Positions 1 through 13,589 of a stretch of 64,000 nt of DNA are shown in pieces. Both the position numbers and the translations under genes were made by a program. Positions within the stretch are counted from its first letter, which is position 1; each line of letters starts with the position of its first letter. The DNA comes from Synaphobranchus kaupii (lineage: Eukaryota; Chordata; Actinopteri; Anguilliformes; Synaphobranchidae), in NCBI GenBank assembly GCA_029718625.1, contig CM056377.1, forward strand, positions 106,962,585 through 107,026,584. The letters are read 5' to 3'. The notes under the pieces are model-generated. The model was not told where the DNA came from, did no database searches, and saw nothing but the letters and a program-made list of their open reading frames with translations.

Positions 1-2547
<2,547 letters not shown>

Positions 2548-2574
2548 ATGCATGTGCATGTGTGTGTGTGTACT

Positions 2575-3255
2575 GTTATTTTGAAAAAAACAGACTTCTT
2601 GTTTTTGATCAGAAGTAATCAGCCTGCTTATTTAACAATGAAGATATGAACAATAACCAGCCGTATGTCACTGACACCTAGAATTACATTTTCCAGGACA
2701 CATAACTCAAACGAGCTCTGCTCGTCAGATGCAAAGTGATCTCCAAGCAACAACAGGCCATCCAATACAATCATGCAAACTGTGCTGTCAACTCAAACTC
2801 ATTTAATTAATTGCACATGTTCATTGTTCTCAGTGAGAAAACCACTCACCCATCATATTTTATTTATGTATTCAGTTGTCTGTACTCTTTAATTGCCTGA
2901 TGTACTCAGATAAATGGAAATTCATATCCTTTGACCTCAGTTGAGTGCCCTGTTGGGACATAACTGACCAGGCAGTGGCTGTTCTCTGTGAGTTGTGAGA
3001 GCTACTTTGCCCATCCTATTCAGAACTCAGTTTAATGGGACCATAGAGTTTCATTGCCCTCAGCCAGGAAATAAAGCAGTCTTTATCTTCAGCTGTCTTA
3101 CTCACCACAGAGTTTCAGGTGTTTGTTTCTCCAGAACACTCTGATTAATCTCACTGTTTGTACACAATGCCAATTCATCATTATCAGTCACTTCCAAAAT
3201 GTGGAATACATTTTTAACACAGTGAGACATAGTAAACTGAAAAAAGAAAACACTG
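2575..3255. other. intergenic, nothing recognised
   Basis: Unique-looking AT-rich DNA. No gene, RNA or repeat was recognised. Confidence 0.45.
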
Positions 3256-3256
3256 G

Positions 3257-3390
3257 TACACAGTAAAATGTCCAGTGTTCATTTAACTCTAACAGTGTTA
3301 AATAGTGTACATATGAGCCTACTCTGACCGGATTAAGCTAATATGTACTCTGTTAGAGTTGAATTAACACTGGACATTTTACTGTGTAAT
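3257..3390. mobile_element. short palindromic MITE-like element
   Basis: The two ends are inverted copies of each other: the left end begins ACACAGTAAAATGTCCAGTG and the right end is its reverse complement, closing at about 3388. The inner parts (AACTCTAACAG against CTGTTAGAGTT) also pair. At about 130 bp with no coding capacity it looks like a non-autonomous DNA transposon. A TA duplication is possible but the edges are not certain, and the superfamily is not assigned. Confidence 0.6.
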
Positions 3391-6185
3391 ATTGTAATAT
3401 ATGCAAGAAAAAAAAACAGTGGCAGTGGCCAGAGAGGAAAGTGTGCAAAGGTAACAGAAAAAGAGTGTGAAGTGGAAGTTCAAAGGGTTTATGACATAAT
3501 GAAAAGTCATACTGATTTGCCTCATTCACAACACTTCCAAAAGAATAAATATCGAGATATGCCGTAACTGGATGACTGATCTCACACAGTGTGTACACAG
3601 ATCCTTCTGAATGTGAAACCTTCGCATGATGTAACAAAAAAAACTACCACAATACAAGAGCTTCAATACAGTGACTTTTTCTTGCAGATTTAACAGGTGC
3701 TCAAAATATTTTGTTCATTAGCCACATAAAACTTGGAATTTATTCAGAGCACTTGTTTAAGTGTAATTTAATTGACAGTTTTCTCAACTTCCAAAGGACA
3801 AAAAAATAGCTTTTCCTACAAAAAAAAGAATGAATCAATTAATTAGGTTTCTACATGTTAATCCAACGTAAGAGGGCTATCAATTTGCCTTCCACCCACT
3901 TATAGTCCACTTGACAACACAGTCTAACAAATTATACTCTTGTATCATATTTAAGCTTGCTCGTCTCACAGCTTCATTTGCACTAGACAAGCTATTGAGC
4001 ACTTTTGGGCTCAGATAAAGCTGTCAAAATGAAGTATTTTATATAATAATAACAAAGAAAATGTGGGCTTATTCACTGAAGTCCCCAACCATCTCTATCG
4101 TGCAGCTTGCAGTCAATGATGTTTTTCAGTTTGAGGTAACCATGAAACGACACTGAAACCAACTGTTCTGCTGTCATTTCTTTTAAAGAAGTAAATCATC
4201 ATACAACCTTAAGAAAACATGATCCAAAACACTGATATATATTATCTGCATGTAGCAAGACAACTATGAAATGAAAAATCCAGAATGAAAAATCCATATT
4301 TTAGATACACTTCAATCACAAGACTCAAAGGAGCGCCTCTCTGCCCTTTACACAAAACAATATCAGTCTCGGAAGAACACAATCAATGAATTTATCAATA
4401 AGTCAATCAGTTTTCCAAACGTCTTCAGAGAGAGCGAATTTTAGTAATTATGCATAAAAGTAGCCTATCACAACAGATTATTTATCGTGGCTATGGCATG
4501 CCAGTGTCACCAATATTCGTTCATAAATCCGCTGAGATATTATAAATATCAGCAATAGTAACTACAGCGCATCATTCATTCCTGCTTGTGGCTTTTTCTA
4601 AATGTAAGTTATTTGATTTGGTGTAGCTTCAAAAATATATAATCTCTTACCCGACGATTTTAAGATGTGAGTTTAGACATCGTCCTAAAGCAGTATCATC
4701 CCTTCTGATAACAGCACATCTATGCAGTAAAATGCCCTTAACTTGGTTTTGCTGTGGAGAATGTTTGGAGAGCAATGCGGAAAAACAAATAATGCCTCCA
4801 TTCCATCCCACACTTGCGGTAACAAGAGGAAAAGACCGCTAGCACAAATACGTTTGGCATTTGGCACGTGTTGAAAAAACATCATACGGCTAATGCGTTC
4901 TTTTTCGTATTCACGTCCTACCAAAGCTCACAAAACTACAAATGCTACAAATACGCTATACAGTCAGTTGTCAAACGAATAATTACGAGCCTACTTGTAA
5001 ATAACAACGGCAGAGTACATTCATTTAGCAGGGTTTGCAATATAATCTCACAAAAATGCAGCATAGCCAAAACGATGTTCAGTTATCTTTACCTGGAAAG
5101 TGCACACTGCATCCTCTCTCCCCGGTATATAAGGTGGAGTTTCTCTTATGCTCAATGCAGATACATACTGTTCTACTGGCTTCATGATGTAACAGGGAAC
5201 ACCGTACATTCATTAAAATATCTTCAATTATAAAATGATTGCCTACCTTATGTTGCTGGTTGTACATTTTGAAATAATCTTCCCAACGTCGCAAAGCAGA
5301 TGTTGCTAAGAGGAAGAGAGAAGTGTTTCTTCTTACAAATCCACTATTTTAGCAGATAAAATGAATCACGCTGTTAATTCAATTAGCCCAAAGCAGTTAT
5401 CCCCATCTATTTTGGGAAGAGTTCGAGGAAAATTTGTATTCTTTAATGTGTCACCATGTACTTTATGGTTTTACAGCAATTAAAATATGCTCTTCCATAT
5501 TAAACCGTATTTATTTACCATCGGGATGTGCATTAACTGTGTTGAAGGCACATTTCATAGCGCCGGAGTCCCAATGTCAATCATACAGGTTCCACCGTGT
5601 TATTAGATCCCACCTCAGTGCGGCAACGGTTGGTGCAGAGACTTGATTGACACTAGCAGCATCTACTGACAACTTTCTGTTTCAGTCTGGTAATACCATG
5701 GCTACTTTATTTCTAGGATTGCAGGGCAGGCCATAATTAGTTAACTGGATGCAAACTTTGTAAGATTGTTAGGATGGCGAAGTTGTAGCAAATGTTCAGA
5801 ATTTTCTTGTTGTCAGTGTATACTGGCCCATCATTTAAATTATTTCTTTTTGTGGCCATTTATAGAATAAAAACTAAACTGCTTGTATTTGCAAAATCGC
5901 TTGTAATAGTTAATGTTAATAAAATTGCAAAGCCTCATTTCCTGCCGAAACTCTTACTTCTCATTAACTGAGCAACTACTATACAACATCCACTGGGTTA
6001 ATGTGGCAGTACTAATTTTTCCATAGGACATGCTACATTTTATAATTACTTGTAAACCCATGGATATCAAATTCACATGAACTTCATACATTTTACACTT
6101 ACTTGTAGACCCATGGATACCACATTCACAGGAAACAATACATTGGCTCATAGAATTCAAAATGGCATGTAGTGTGCATCATCTC
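3391..6185. other. intergenic, nothing recognised
   Basis: AT-rich DNA with several small ORFs (largest about 120 codons, at 4868-5233). None shows a recognisable domain, a conserved start context or splice-supported extension, so I read them as chance. Confidence 0.45.
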
Positions 6186-6194
6186 TCTCTCTCA

Positions 6195-6232
<38 letters not shown>
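6180..6232. repeat. (CT)n/(CA)n microsatellite
   Basis: A short CT run followed by about 16 CA dinucleotides. Confidence 0.9.
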
Positions 6233-6233
<1 letters not shown>

Positions 6234-8909
6234 CACCCACAATGATAATAATAATAACTGGTATGGAAATCTAAAATTTGTATGATATTCTCCTTTTTCT
6301 AATCTTACCATGTTGCATAAGTATTTATTTCATTATTTATTTATTTATTTTTGGTAGAAACAAAAACATGTTCGATTAAACACCTCATTACCTGCCTATG
6401 GAATTCTGTTTCTATGGTTACCATTAAATTTGCATTGCATGTCTTTATCTGAGTCATGCAATACTGTGATTTAAAGACATTTTTTCCAGGCCTTTTTAGT
6501 TTATTTCATTTGTATTATATTGTTTCTTCATCCAATGGTTTAAAAGCATATCCCTGTAGTGTGTGGGATGTGATGACCCATCTGTGGTACAGCGAGATAT
6601 CACTGTTTTAAAGATATATCCTAACATTTAGAAATCGCCATGGCAACAATCACTCATGGTAAGGTAACACACACACGCTAAAATGCCCAGCAGAACAGCT
6701 GGCATCAGCACAAGGCCCCATTGGCCATCTTTAGACAGTTGTAAGGGAACATTTTCAAAGATATTCTGTGCTTTCCTGATGCATTCATGTTATGAAAATG
6801 ACTCAAAGAAGCTAAAGAACATTGACCTGAAAAAAGTAATATAAATTTTCACTGAGCTCTGTGGATGAATATCCATAGATCGTATAGATCGTATAGTGTG
6901 AATTTCCTGAATAATTAAGCTTCCACGAATGTCCAATCAGCTGAACAGAAACCAGTGTTCAGAGTGTGATAAGATAGCAATCTGTTTTCATATGTAACAT
7001 GACTTTAATTAGCCATGCAAATACAAAGGTTAGATGTATGGTATATATTCCTAAAGACATTCAGTTGAGAGGTCAGATTAAATTGCATCCAGTCTATTCA
7101 GTTACGAGGATTACAGTTAGAAGTAACAAATTAGAACTTAATTTACGATGGACTTCATTACCGATGTCCAGACAAGGCTAGGATATACCTGGGGTTGCAC
7201 CAACAGACTCAAAATAGGTGGACAGAGGACAATGAGGCACTCATTTGGAAACAATAGTTCCTCACACAGAACTGATGGCAAATCATTATGGTCACAAATG
7301 ACAGTGGCCCTTAATACAGAACTTATTACAAGTAGTAAATACATAAAATAACAACATAAAGTTCAATGCCATAGTAGGTGCAGGTGGGAGGCTGAGAATG
7401 TATAGCTTGAAGTAGCAATTGGGTTTGAGGATATAGTTTTAATTGTAGCATACAGTAGGTGGGGCTAATGAAGCCATGTACATCATTCAGTTGAGCATTA
7501 GGTGAGCGAAGGTGCTATTTAGACAGGTGTGTTTTCGGTCTGCAGGAGAATATAGACAAAGTATTGTCTTTATTGTACTGAGGAACTCATTCCAGCACTG
7601 GCAGGCCAAAGTGGAGAAGTTTCATGACCAGAAGGAGGGGAAAGCAAAAGTAAGGAAACCAATGGATGTGGAGCAGAGCGGTCTGGCAGGAGTTTAAGAT
7701 CTTGTCATAGATTGCAGTTAAGAGAATCCTGCAGTACCAATATATATGTAGATATATGTTTCCACGTAAAAGCCATGCATTTTTGAGCTTTTGGAATTTA
7801 CCAGCGCATGACAATTTCATGCCACAAACACTCATCTAAAGTAATGAAAGACTTGTGCTTGCGATATTGTGGTTAAAGGACAATCTAACAATAAAAGGTT
7901 TAGCCACTGAATTGCTGACATCTGTCCTGTGGATCTAACATAAGGTAGCTTGCTTTCCTGGTTTTCCGGTAACCTTTTTCACATAGAACGGTTAATAGAG
8001 TGAGGCTCCTATGCATTGCCCACAGAACGCATGGAATTGGTCATTTCATCACCCTCTATGTTGTTACAATGCTGTAAAAATTGTAATAAAAGTACAGTAT
8101 ATGTTGCCTATTGTCCTTTGCTGAGAATTAACATTAATTGTATATAGCTAATATACTTCTTCAATGTCCAATGTCCATCACTGAATAATGAAAGTATATT
8201 AGAGCATATGCCATAGCAATAGCCAAAGAGTATGTAATATATTCTTTATATAATTATAGGTCAAATTATACCTGACAACTTATTTAACTTTTAAAACATG
8301 ACCATGCTCGATTTATACCCATTTTATATTCATCAAGTGAGAAATATCAAACATTTACTCAAACAGATGCTTCATTTCTGAAACATACAATGAAAGAAAT
8401 AGTTAAAGAATTACAAAATATATTGGGGCATAATTGTTGAATTTGCTAAATACTCAATTACAATACATAATGACTGTTAATGACTAATGGCATCCAACAT
8501 TTTATAGCTCATAGAATTTCACCAGCTGGACAAAACTCGTTTATATTGGTATCTCTGCTCCTGTGATGTGTTGTATGAGTACTTTTATAATAAAAAAATT
8601 GAATAATGAAAATAATCTTAATTACACACTTCCAAAGTTCATGCATCCCCTGTCTAATGAAAGGAATTTCACTTTTATGTTGTGAATATGTAGTGGAGAG
8701 CAATTGATAGGTTATCTGACTTCAGAGAGTTCTGCTTTATGTTACAGTTGCCTAGCAACAGACAGATCTGTGGAAAGCACAGCAGGAAAGGGATGTAAAA
8801 AAATTGTTACCAGGAGCCAATGGTCTTCAGTTGTCAAGGCCTTCACTCTGGGCTGTTTGGAACTGGGTTTAAGGATTAAGCATTTTCATTATTTCAAGTT
8901 CTGTCCAAT
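6233..8909. other. intergenic, nothing recognised
   Basis: AT-rich DNA without a recognisable gene. Small ORFs at 6999-7351 and 7512-7835 overlap on opposite strands and match no family I know. Confidence 0.45.
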
Positions 8910-8912
8910 ATA

Positions 8913-10108
8913 GGGCTCTATTTTCAAACCAGCGCAAGGGGACGGTATAGTCAAACGGAAGCTTGTTGACAGCATCAACGTCTTAAAACTGGCGCTATGG
9001 CGTTTCTCAGCAATACCGCTAGGATCAACAAATTCTCAACATAACATCCTTTCGGTTGCGCTGCAGTGGGATGGGTGGCGCTGTCTGGGGCGTGTTCTAA
9101 AATACTTTCGGCTCAGTGACAATTTGAACCAACGAAAACCCATTGCGTTATGATCAGCTGGAACCACCTCTTAGCGGAAACGCAATAGACTCTGGCAATT
9201 TGGTAACTTATTAGTCATGTAGTTCTATGTAGTGTCTATAGGTGATGCCAACATTACACTTCCATTTAATGAACAAATAGCCTATAATTATTATTAATTA
9301 ATTAATTTTAATTTAAACTACTAGAATAAAACAGGACAGCTTACAAGAAACTTGCGATCATGTAGGCTAGGCCAATAGCCTATAATATATAAATTACACA
9401 TTGGCACAGTTTAATCATAAGCCTACCACTACACAATACACAGAAAGGATATACTTTCAGCGGGTGTCCTTCCTCAACTATACGGACAATGAATGCAGTA
9501 AAAAGTCAAAAACTCGCATTGTTTCTCAAGTGTGGGTTCCCCGGGGTGCTTGGTGCTATCGACTGCACGCACATACAAATCCGCGCACCACCCGAGCATG
9601 CAATAGTTTTCGTCAATCGCAAAGGAACACATCAATGTCCAGGTGACATGCGACAAAATTAGCTTGCCCCCAACTGCACCAGTGGTCGCGGTCCCCATCA
9701 CAGCCAGAGCAAAGAGAAATCAACTGGCTGAGCGGTTTAATATGGCTAGATAAATGGTAAGTATCGGATCAGCTTTTAAAATGAACATTTCAATGCATGT
9801 TCCCACGTAGAATCATACACACATCCAAGTTAACGGTCCAGTGCGTTTGGGTTGCTCATTATGAAATTGCACGGAGCGATTGCGTTCCAACTGGCTTTTT
9901 TTTAAAGCATGAGAACAACAATTTGATTGGCTACCATAGAGACACACCTTGGACATTTAAACCCAGCCTTTTAGCAATACCGCCATAAGATGCGCCAAGA
10001 TTGCCGTCATGAAATTACCAAATTTCTCGCCGACACGCCCTCAGAGCGATACCGCCAAGCGATTACTCTTGCGTTCACCATTGCGTTTGGTTTATTAAAA
10101 TAGAGCCC
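8913..10108. mobile_element. PIF/Harbinger-like DNA transposon, internally decayed
   Basis: The ends are inverted (GGGCTCTATTTT at the left, AAAATAGAGCCC at the right) and flanked by the same three bases, ATA (8910-8912 and 10109-10111). Three-base duplications are the rule in PIF/Harbinger. Subterminal GCGTT/GCGCTA motifs recur on both sides. The interior holds a short relic of a Harbinger transposase, annotated separately. Length about 1.2 kb; too short and broken to be autonomous. Confidence 0.75.
9534..9660 (+). pseudogene. HARBI1-like transposase fragment
   Basis: One plus-strand frame reads GFPGVLGAIDCTHIQIRAPP followed shortly by AIVFVNRKG. This is the Harbinger transposase block around the first catalytic Asp (consensus G-x-I-D-x-T-H-I followed by F-x-N-R-K-G). 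Similarity stops soon after, and no further catalytic block is present, so this is a remnant inside the non-autonomous element. The family assignment comes from the motif; the limits are approximate. Confidence 0.7.
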
Positions 10109-10111
10109 ATA

Positions 10112-10805
10112 GGGTTATTGCTTATATTTGAAAGATGCACATCCTACTTTTCGTGAGTTTCAAGTTCTAAGACTGCAAGGAGGTGAGGGATTTCATGAGC
10201 AATCAGGGAATGCCTGGGGGCGGAGTCACCGAAAGGTTCACAGTGTTGGTTTTCTGGGTCAATGTTTGGTTAGAAGTAATGTGTGCTGTGGCAACACCAG
10301 GCTTGTACCAATTTGAGGCACCCATTTTGTTTTATCAATTAAAACACTATTTTGAGATTTATTCACACTGTCAAGCTAAAACAATCCCAATATGAGGATC
10401 CGCATGAAGAGATTTACTGCATGCCTCAGCTGTAATTTTGCCCATGATATGATTTCCCTCCCCCCCACTCCTCTACTTTATATATTTTTTCCTTCTGCTC
10501 TTCACGAGGTGCTCCAGACAGAGCAAACACATGCAGAGCGGAAACAGAACACTGATCTGAACTTACTGGCATGACAAACTCAGTGCCTATGATTTTTAAT
10601 TAATTGCAGGTGTTCTGTGGGATTTCTTTTTCTGAGACACATCATTAAAGTAACATCTTTTCTACGACTGGTAACTGCTTCCCTCTTCTTGACCACTTAT
10701 ATTCACGTTCTCCTAAAATGAGCTTTATACTGTATAATTTAAAGCTAATTTCCTTGAAACAGGAGTTTGAGATCCATGCCTTTTGTGTGAAATACAATAC
10801 AGGAT
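10112..10805. other. intergenic spacer between Harbinger relic and LTR element
   Basis: No feature recognised. Its last four bases (GGAT, 10802-10805) are the left target-site duplication of the LTR element. Confidence 0.5.
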
Positions 10806-11548
10806 TGTCGGGTAAGTGAGGACTAGGTAAAAGGTGTATTTTCTGAATCCAGCGGTTCCAACAGTCAATGCCCTTGTTTAACCGTTCAGCACTCTGAATA
10901 CTGAACACAAGCGATATTGCGTGCTAGAACCCCTCACTTAACCTACATTCAAAATAAGCTTTACGTGATTTAATTTAATAATTATTATTAAAAATGACAA
11001 TCATCAATTAAATCGCCGAATTCTTTGATAGGTAAGTCGAACAGTAACCTGGTGGATCAACCAACAAGCCAAAACAAAGTCTAAATCAGGTCTTGAAATT
11101 AAGTAATTTTATTAAATGAAAACATTCAATTAGAATAATGACTGGGAATCATACATTCACGAAGGAATGTAGGCTGACTACTTATAATTCACAAAAGTGA
11201 AGGCATTAAATCAGACATTAATTAGGAAATACCAGTAAAGAGAGAGATAAGCCAAAAATTGCCAAATTATTTACCCTCCAGCTGAACAGGAACAAAAGGA
11301 AATGCACGAGGAACCAAAAAGAAAGACTTCTCCCAACAAACTCCACAATTGACTAACTTCTTTTTCTGCGGTACACTCATAAAAATACCTCCACAGGAAG
11401 ACCATCCCTGTCCTGATTGGGTTAAGGTGTGGGGGAGGGGGGGGGGGAGGGGTCATTTATGACAGACTGGCTTATCTTTGATGGGGGGTTGAGAATGAGA
11501 GAGAGAGACAGAGATAGAGAGAAGGGGGGAAATATTAGATATCCTACA
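10806..11548 (-). repeat. 3' LTR of the element
   Basis: A 743-bp copy that matches 15823-16566 base for base as far as I could compare, except in the poly-G stretch near 11432-11452. On the minus strand it carries a TATA-like TTATAAGTA near 11179-11187 and an AATAAA polyadenylation signal near 11109-11114, in the order expected for U3-R-U5. A U5 segment at 10842-10854 equals part of the tRNA-Gln anticodon arm on the plus strand. Confidence 0.92.
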
Positions 11549-11558
11549 TCCCTCTCTT
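11549..11558 (-). other. polypurine tract
   Basis: Minus-strand AAGAGAGGGA directly abuts the TG of the 3' LTR, as expected for the plus-strand DNA primer of an LTR element. The same purine run recurs about 1 kb away at 12565-12574 at the start of the second internal repeat. Confidence 0.8.
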
Positions 11559-11600
11559 GTAAGAATAGGTGCATGCACCTGCTAAAAACCTATTCTTACA
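11558..11600 (-). other. stem-loop next to the polypurine tract (copy 1)
   Basis: A 13-bp perfect inverted repeat (TGTAAGAATAGGT against ACCTATTCTTACA) with a 17-nt loop. A diverged copy with three compensatory pair changes lies at 12574-12616, which supports selection on the folded form. It is probably an RNA element in the 3' untranslated part; the function is unknown. Confidence 0.75.
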
Positions 11601-12487
11601 TCACCAAATAGGAATCACATTACACATTTGGACATTGAAGATGCAGTTACCTGCTAACAACAAAAACAACTGTCCAAATGGTTCACCAACCATTTTTAAA
11701 ACATTTAGTCCATGCCCAGTTTAATAGTCCCTTTGTGATCTAGAGTCATATCTCTATTAGACACTCTTTTGTGTCGCTGCTGTTATGACACCCTGGTTCA
11801 GTCTCTTCCTTCTCCAGTGTCCGGGTATCTAGACTGGCAAGGGACCAGAAGTTCCCTGGACTTGGGTAACATGCAGTGCTTTTTCCATTAGTGTTGCAAT
11901 TGCGTGAGTGAAATGCAACCTACTCCACAGTGTCTCTACCAGTTGTGCACGGCGTGCGGGGGCTCTGTCTCCTGTGACAGGAAGCTGGACGATCCACAGG
12001 TGGCAAAGTGCAGTCAGGGCCTCTCTTCTGACGGGCGGGGAAGCTCCTCTTTCCCTGTCGGAATCCATTTTGGCTCCTTTGGCCTGGATCCAATTGGGTG
12101 GACTGCTGACGGCAGTTGCTTAGGCTAACTTCCCGCGGCAGGGTGTGGGACCGGTTGCACTTGTTTGCACTTGTGTCTGTGGGTGTCCTTTAGGGAATGG
12201 CAGGAGAACACTGTGGGAGTTGAGGGCTTAGGCATTAACACTCATAGCGAAGACCGGAACAATTAATGATAGCACTGCATGTTATGACCACTGTCAGTCC
12301 ATGCCGGGGAACCTTACGGACAGGGTTTACCTTCCACGGGATTGCCAGTCTAAATAATCACGTGAATAGGGCTGACTTGTCCAGAAGTGTCTATGAACAG
12401 TATTTGGCGGGGCACCTACACTCTATAAAAGGGACTTAAACACAACATGGGCATGGTATTAGGTTAAAAGGTGGTGGTAGGGATGGA

Positions 12488-12516
12488 TGGGGGGGGGGGG
12501 GGGGGGGGGCAGAGAG
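12488..12516. repeat. poly-G tract
   Basis: An almost pure run of more than 20 G, followed by a GA-rich stretch. It resembles the G-tract plus GAGAGA stretch at the U3 edge of the LTRs (11432-11520). Similar tracts end the second repeat (13479-13506). Assembly length in such runs is unreliable. Confidence 0.85.
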
Positions 12517-12564
12517 AGGCCGAGAGAGAGAAAGAGCAAAAGACATTAGGCAACATCCCGTCAT

Positions 12565-13475
12565 TCCCTCTCTTGGAACGATAGGTGCATGCAGCTGCTA
12601 AGAGCCTATCGTTCCATCATCATAACAACCACACATTTGGACATTATATCATTGTACAATGATAGCTGCATGAAAACAAGTGTCCTAATGGTTCACTAAC
12701 CATCTTTAAAACAATTAGTCCATGTCCAGTTTACTAGTCCCATTGTGATGATCCGGTGTGGTGCAGACATTTATTTATTTTTTTCACTGCTGTCATTGCA
12801 CCTTGATTCAGTCAATTCCTTCTCCAGTGTCAGGGTATCTGGACTGGCAAGGGAAGAGGCTCCCTGGACTTCCTTGGATAACATGCAGTGCTTATTCCCC
12901 TTAATGTTGTAACTGTGTGAGTGAAAGGCGGCCTAATTTGACAGTGTCTCTACCAATTCTGCACAGCGTGCCGGGGGCTCTGTCTCCTGTGACAGGCAGC
13001 TGGACGATCCACAGGCGGAAAAGTGCGGTCAAGACCTCTCTACTGACGGGCGGGGAAGCACCTCTTTCCCTGTCGGAATCCGTTTTGGCTCCTTGAGCTC
13101 GGGTCCAGTTGGGTGGACTGCTGACGGCAGTCGCTTAGGCTAGCTTCCCGCGGCAGGGTATGGGTCCGGTTGCACTTGTGCCTCTGGGGGTCCTTCGGGG
13201 AGTGGCAGGAGAAGACTGTGGGACTTGAGGGTTTAGGCCTTATCACTCACAGCAACATGTGAAGAGGGGAACACTGCATGTTATAAGCACTTAGTCCATT
13301 CAGGGGAACCTTACGGACAGGATTTACTATCCACAAGATTGCCAGTCCAAATAATCACCTGAATAGGGCAGACTTGTCCACAAGTGCCCAGGAACAGCAT
13401 TGGAGGGGGCACCTACACTTTAAAAAAGGGACTTAAAAACATGGGCATTGTCTTATGTTAAAAGGTGGTGGTAGG
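12565..13475. repeat. internal ~1-kb repeat, copy 2
   Basis: Diverged tandem partner of 11549-12480. It starts with the same TCCCTCTCTTG and stem-loop and ends at the next G-rich tract. Because the LTRs are nearly identical while these two repeats differ clearly, the duplication is older than this insertion and belongs to the element family. Confidence 0.8.
12574..12616 (-). other. stem-loop, copy 2
   Basis: A 12-bp perfect stem (TGGAACGATAGG against CCTATCGTTCCA) around a loop related to that of copy 1 (both contain GCATGCA and CTGCTAA). Against copy 1 it has T-A to G-C, G-C to C-G and A-T to G-C changes, all pairing-preserving. Confidence 0.75.
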
Positions 13476-13589
13476 GATGTGGGGGGGGTGGTGAGGGGGG
13501 GGGGGCAGGGGCAGGCAGAGTGCCAGTTTTACCTCCTAGAACCCCAGTGTGGTTACTGGCAGTCCTTTGGCTGCGGAGGGCCACAGCGT

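Larger units (their letters stand above)
11549..12480. repeat. internal ~1-kb repeat, copy 1
   Basis: This segment is collinear with 12565-13475, offset about 1016 bp, with obvious point differences throughout. Shared landmarks are the purine tract, the stem-loop, the 'gttcaccaaccat' block, a 'ggggctctgtctcctgtgacagg' block and the G-rich end after 'aaaggtggtggtaggg'. No convincing protein is encoded on either strand; open stretches of 60-80 codons are not kept between the two copies. Confidence 0.8.

Noticed and set aside
6180..6232. CT/CA array as a CRISPR-like repeat
   Set aside because: Simple dinucleotide repeat in a vertebrate genome; no spacer structure.
11549..11575. Plus-strand orientation of the LTR element with its PBS after the left LTR
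   Set aside because: The sequence after the left LTR matches no tRNA 3' end, whereas the minus strand next to the right LTR gives an 18-nt match to tRNA-Gln.
11829..12128. 60-80-codon ORFs on both strands in the internal repeats as possible accessory genes
   Set aside because: Not kept in the second copy of the repeat (12850-13250), where frames are broken.
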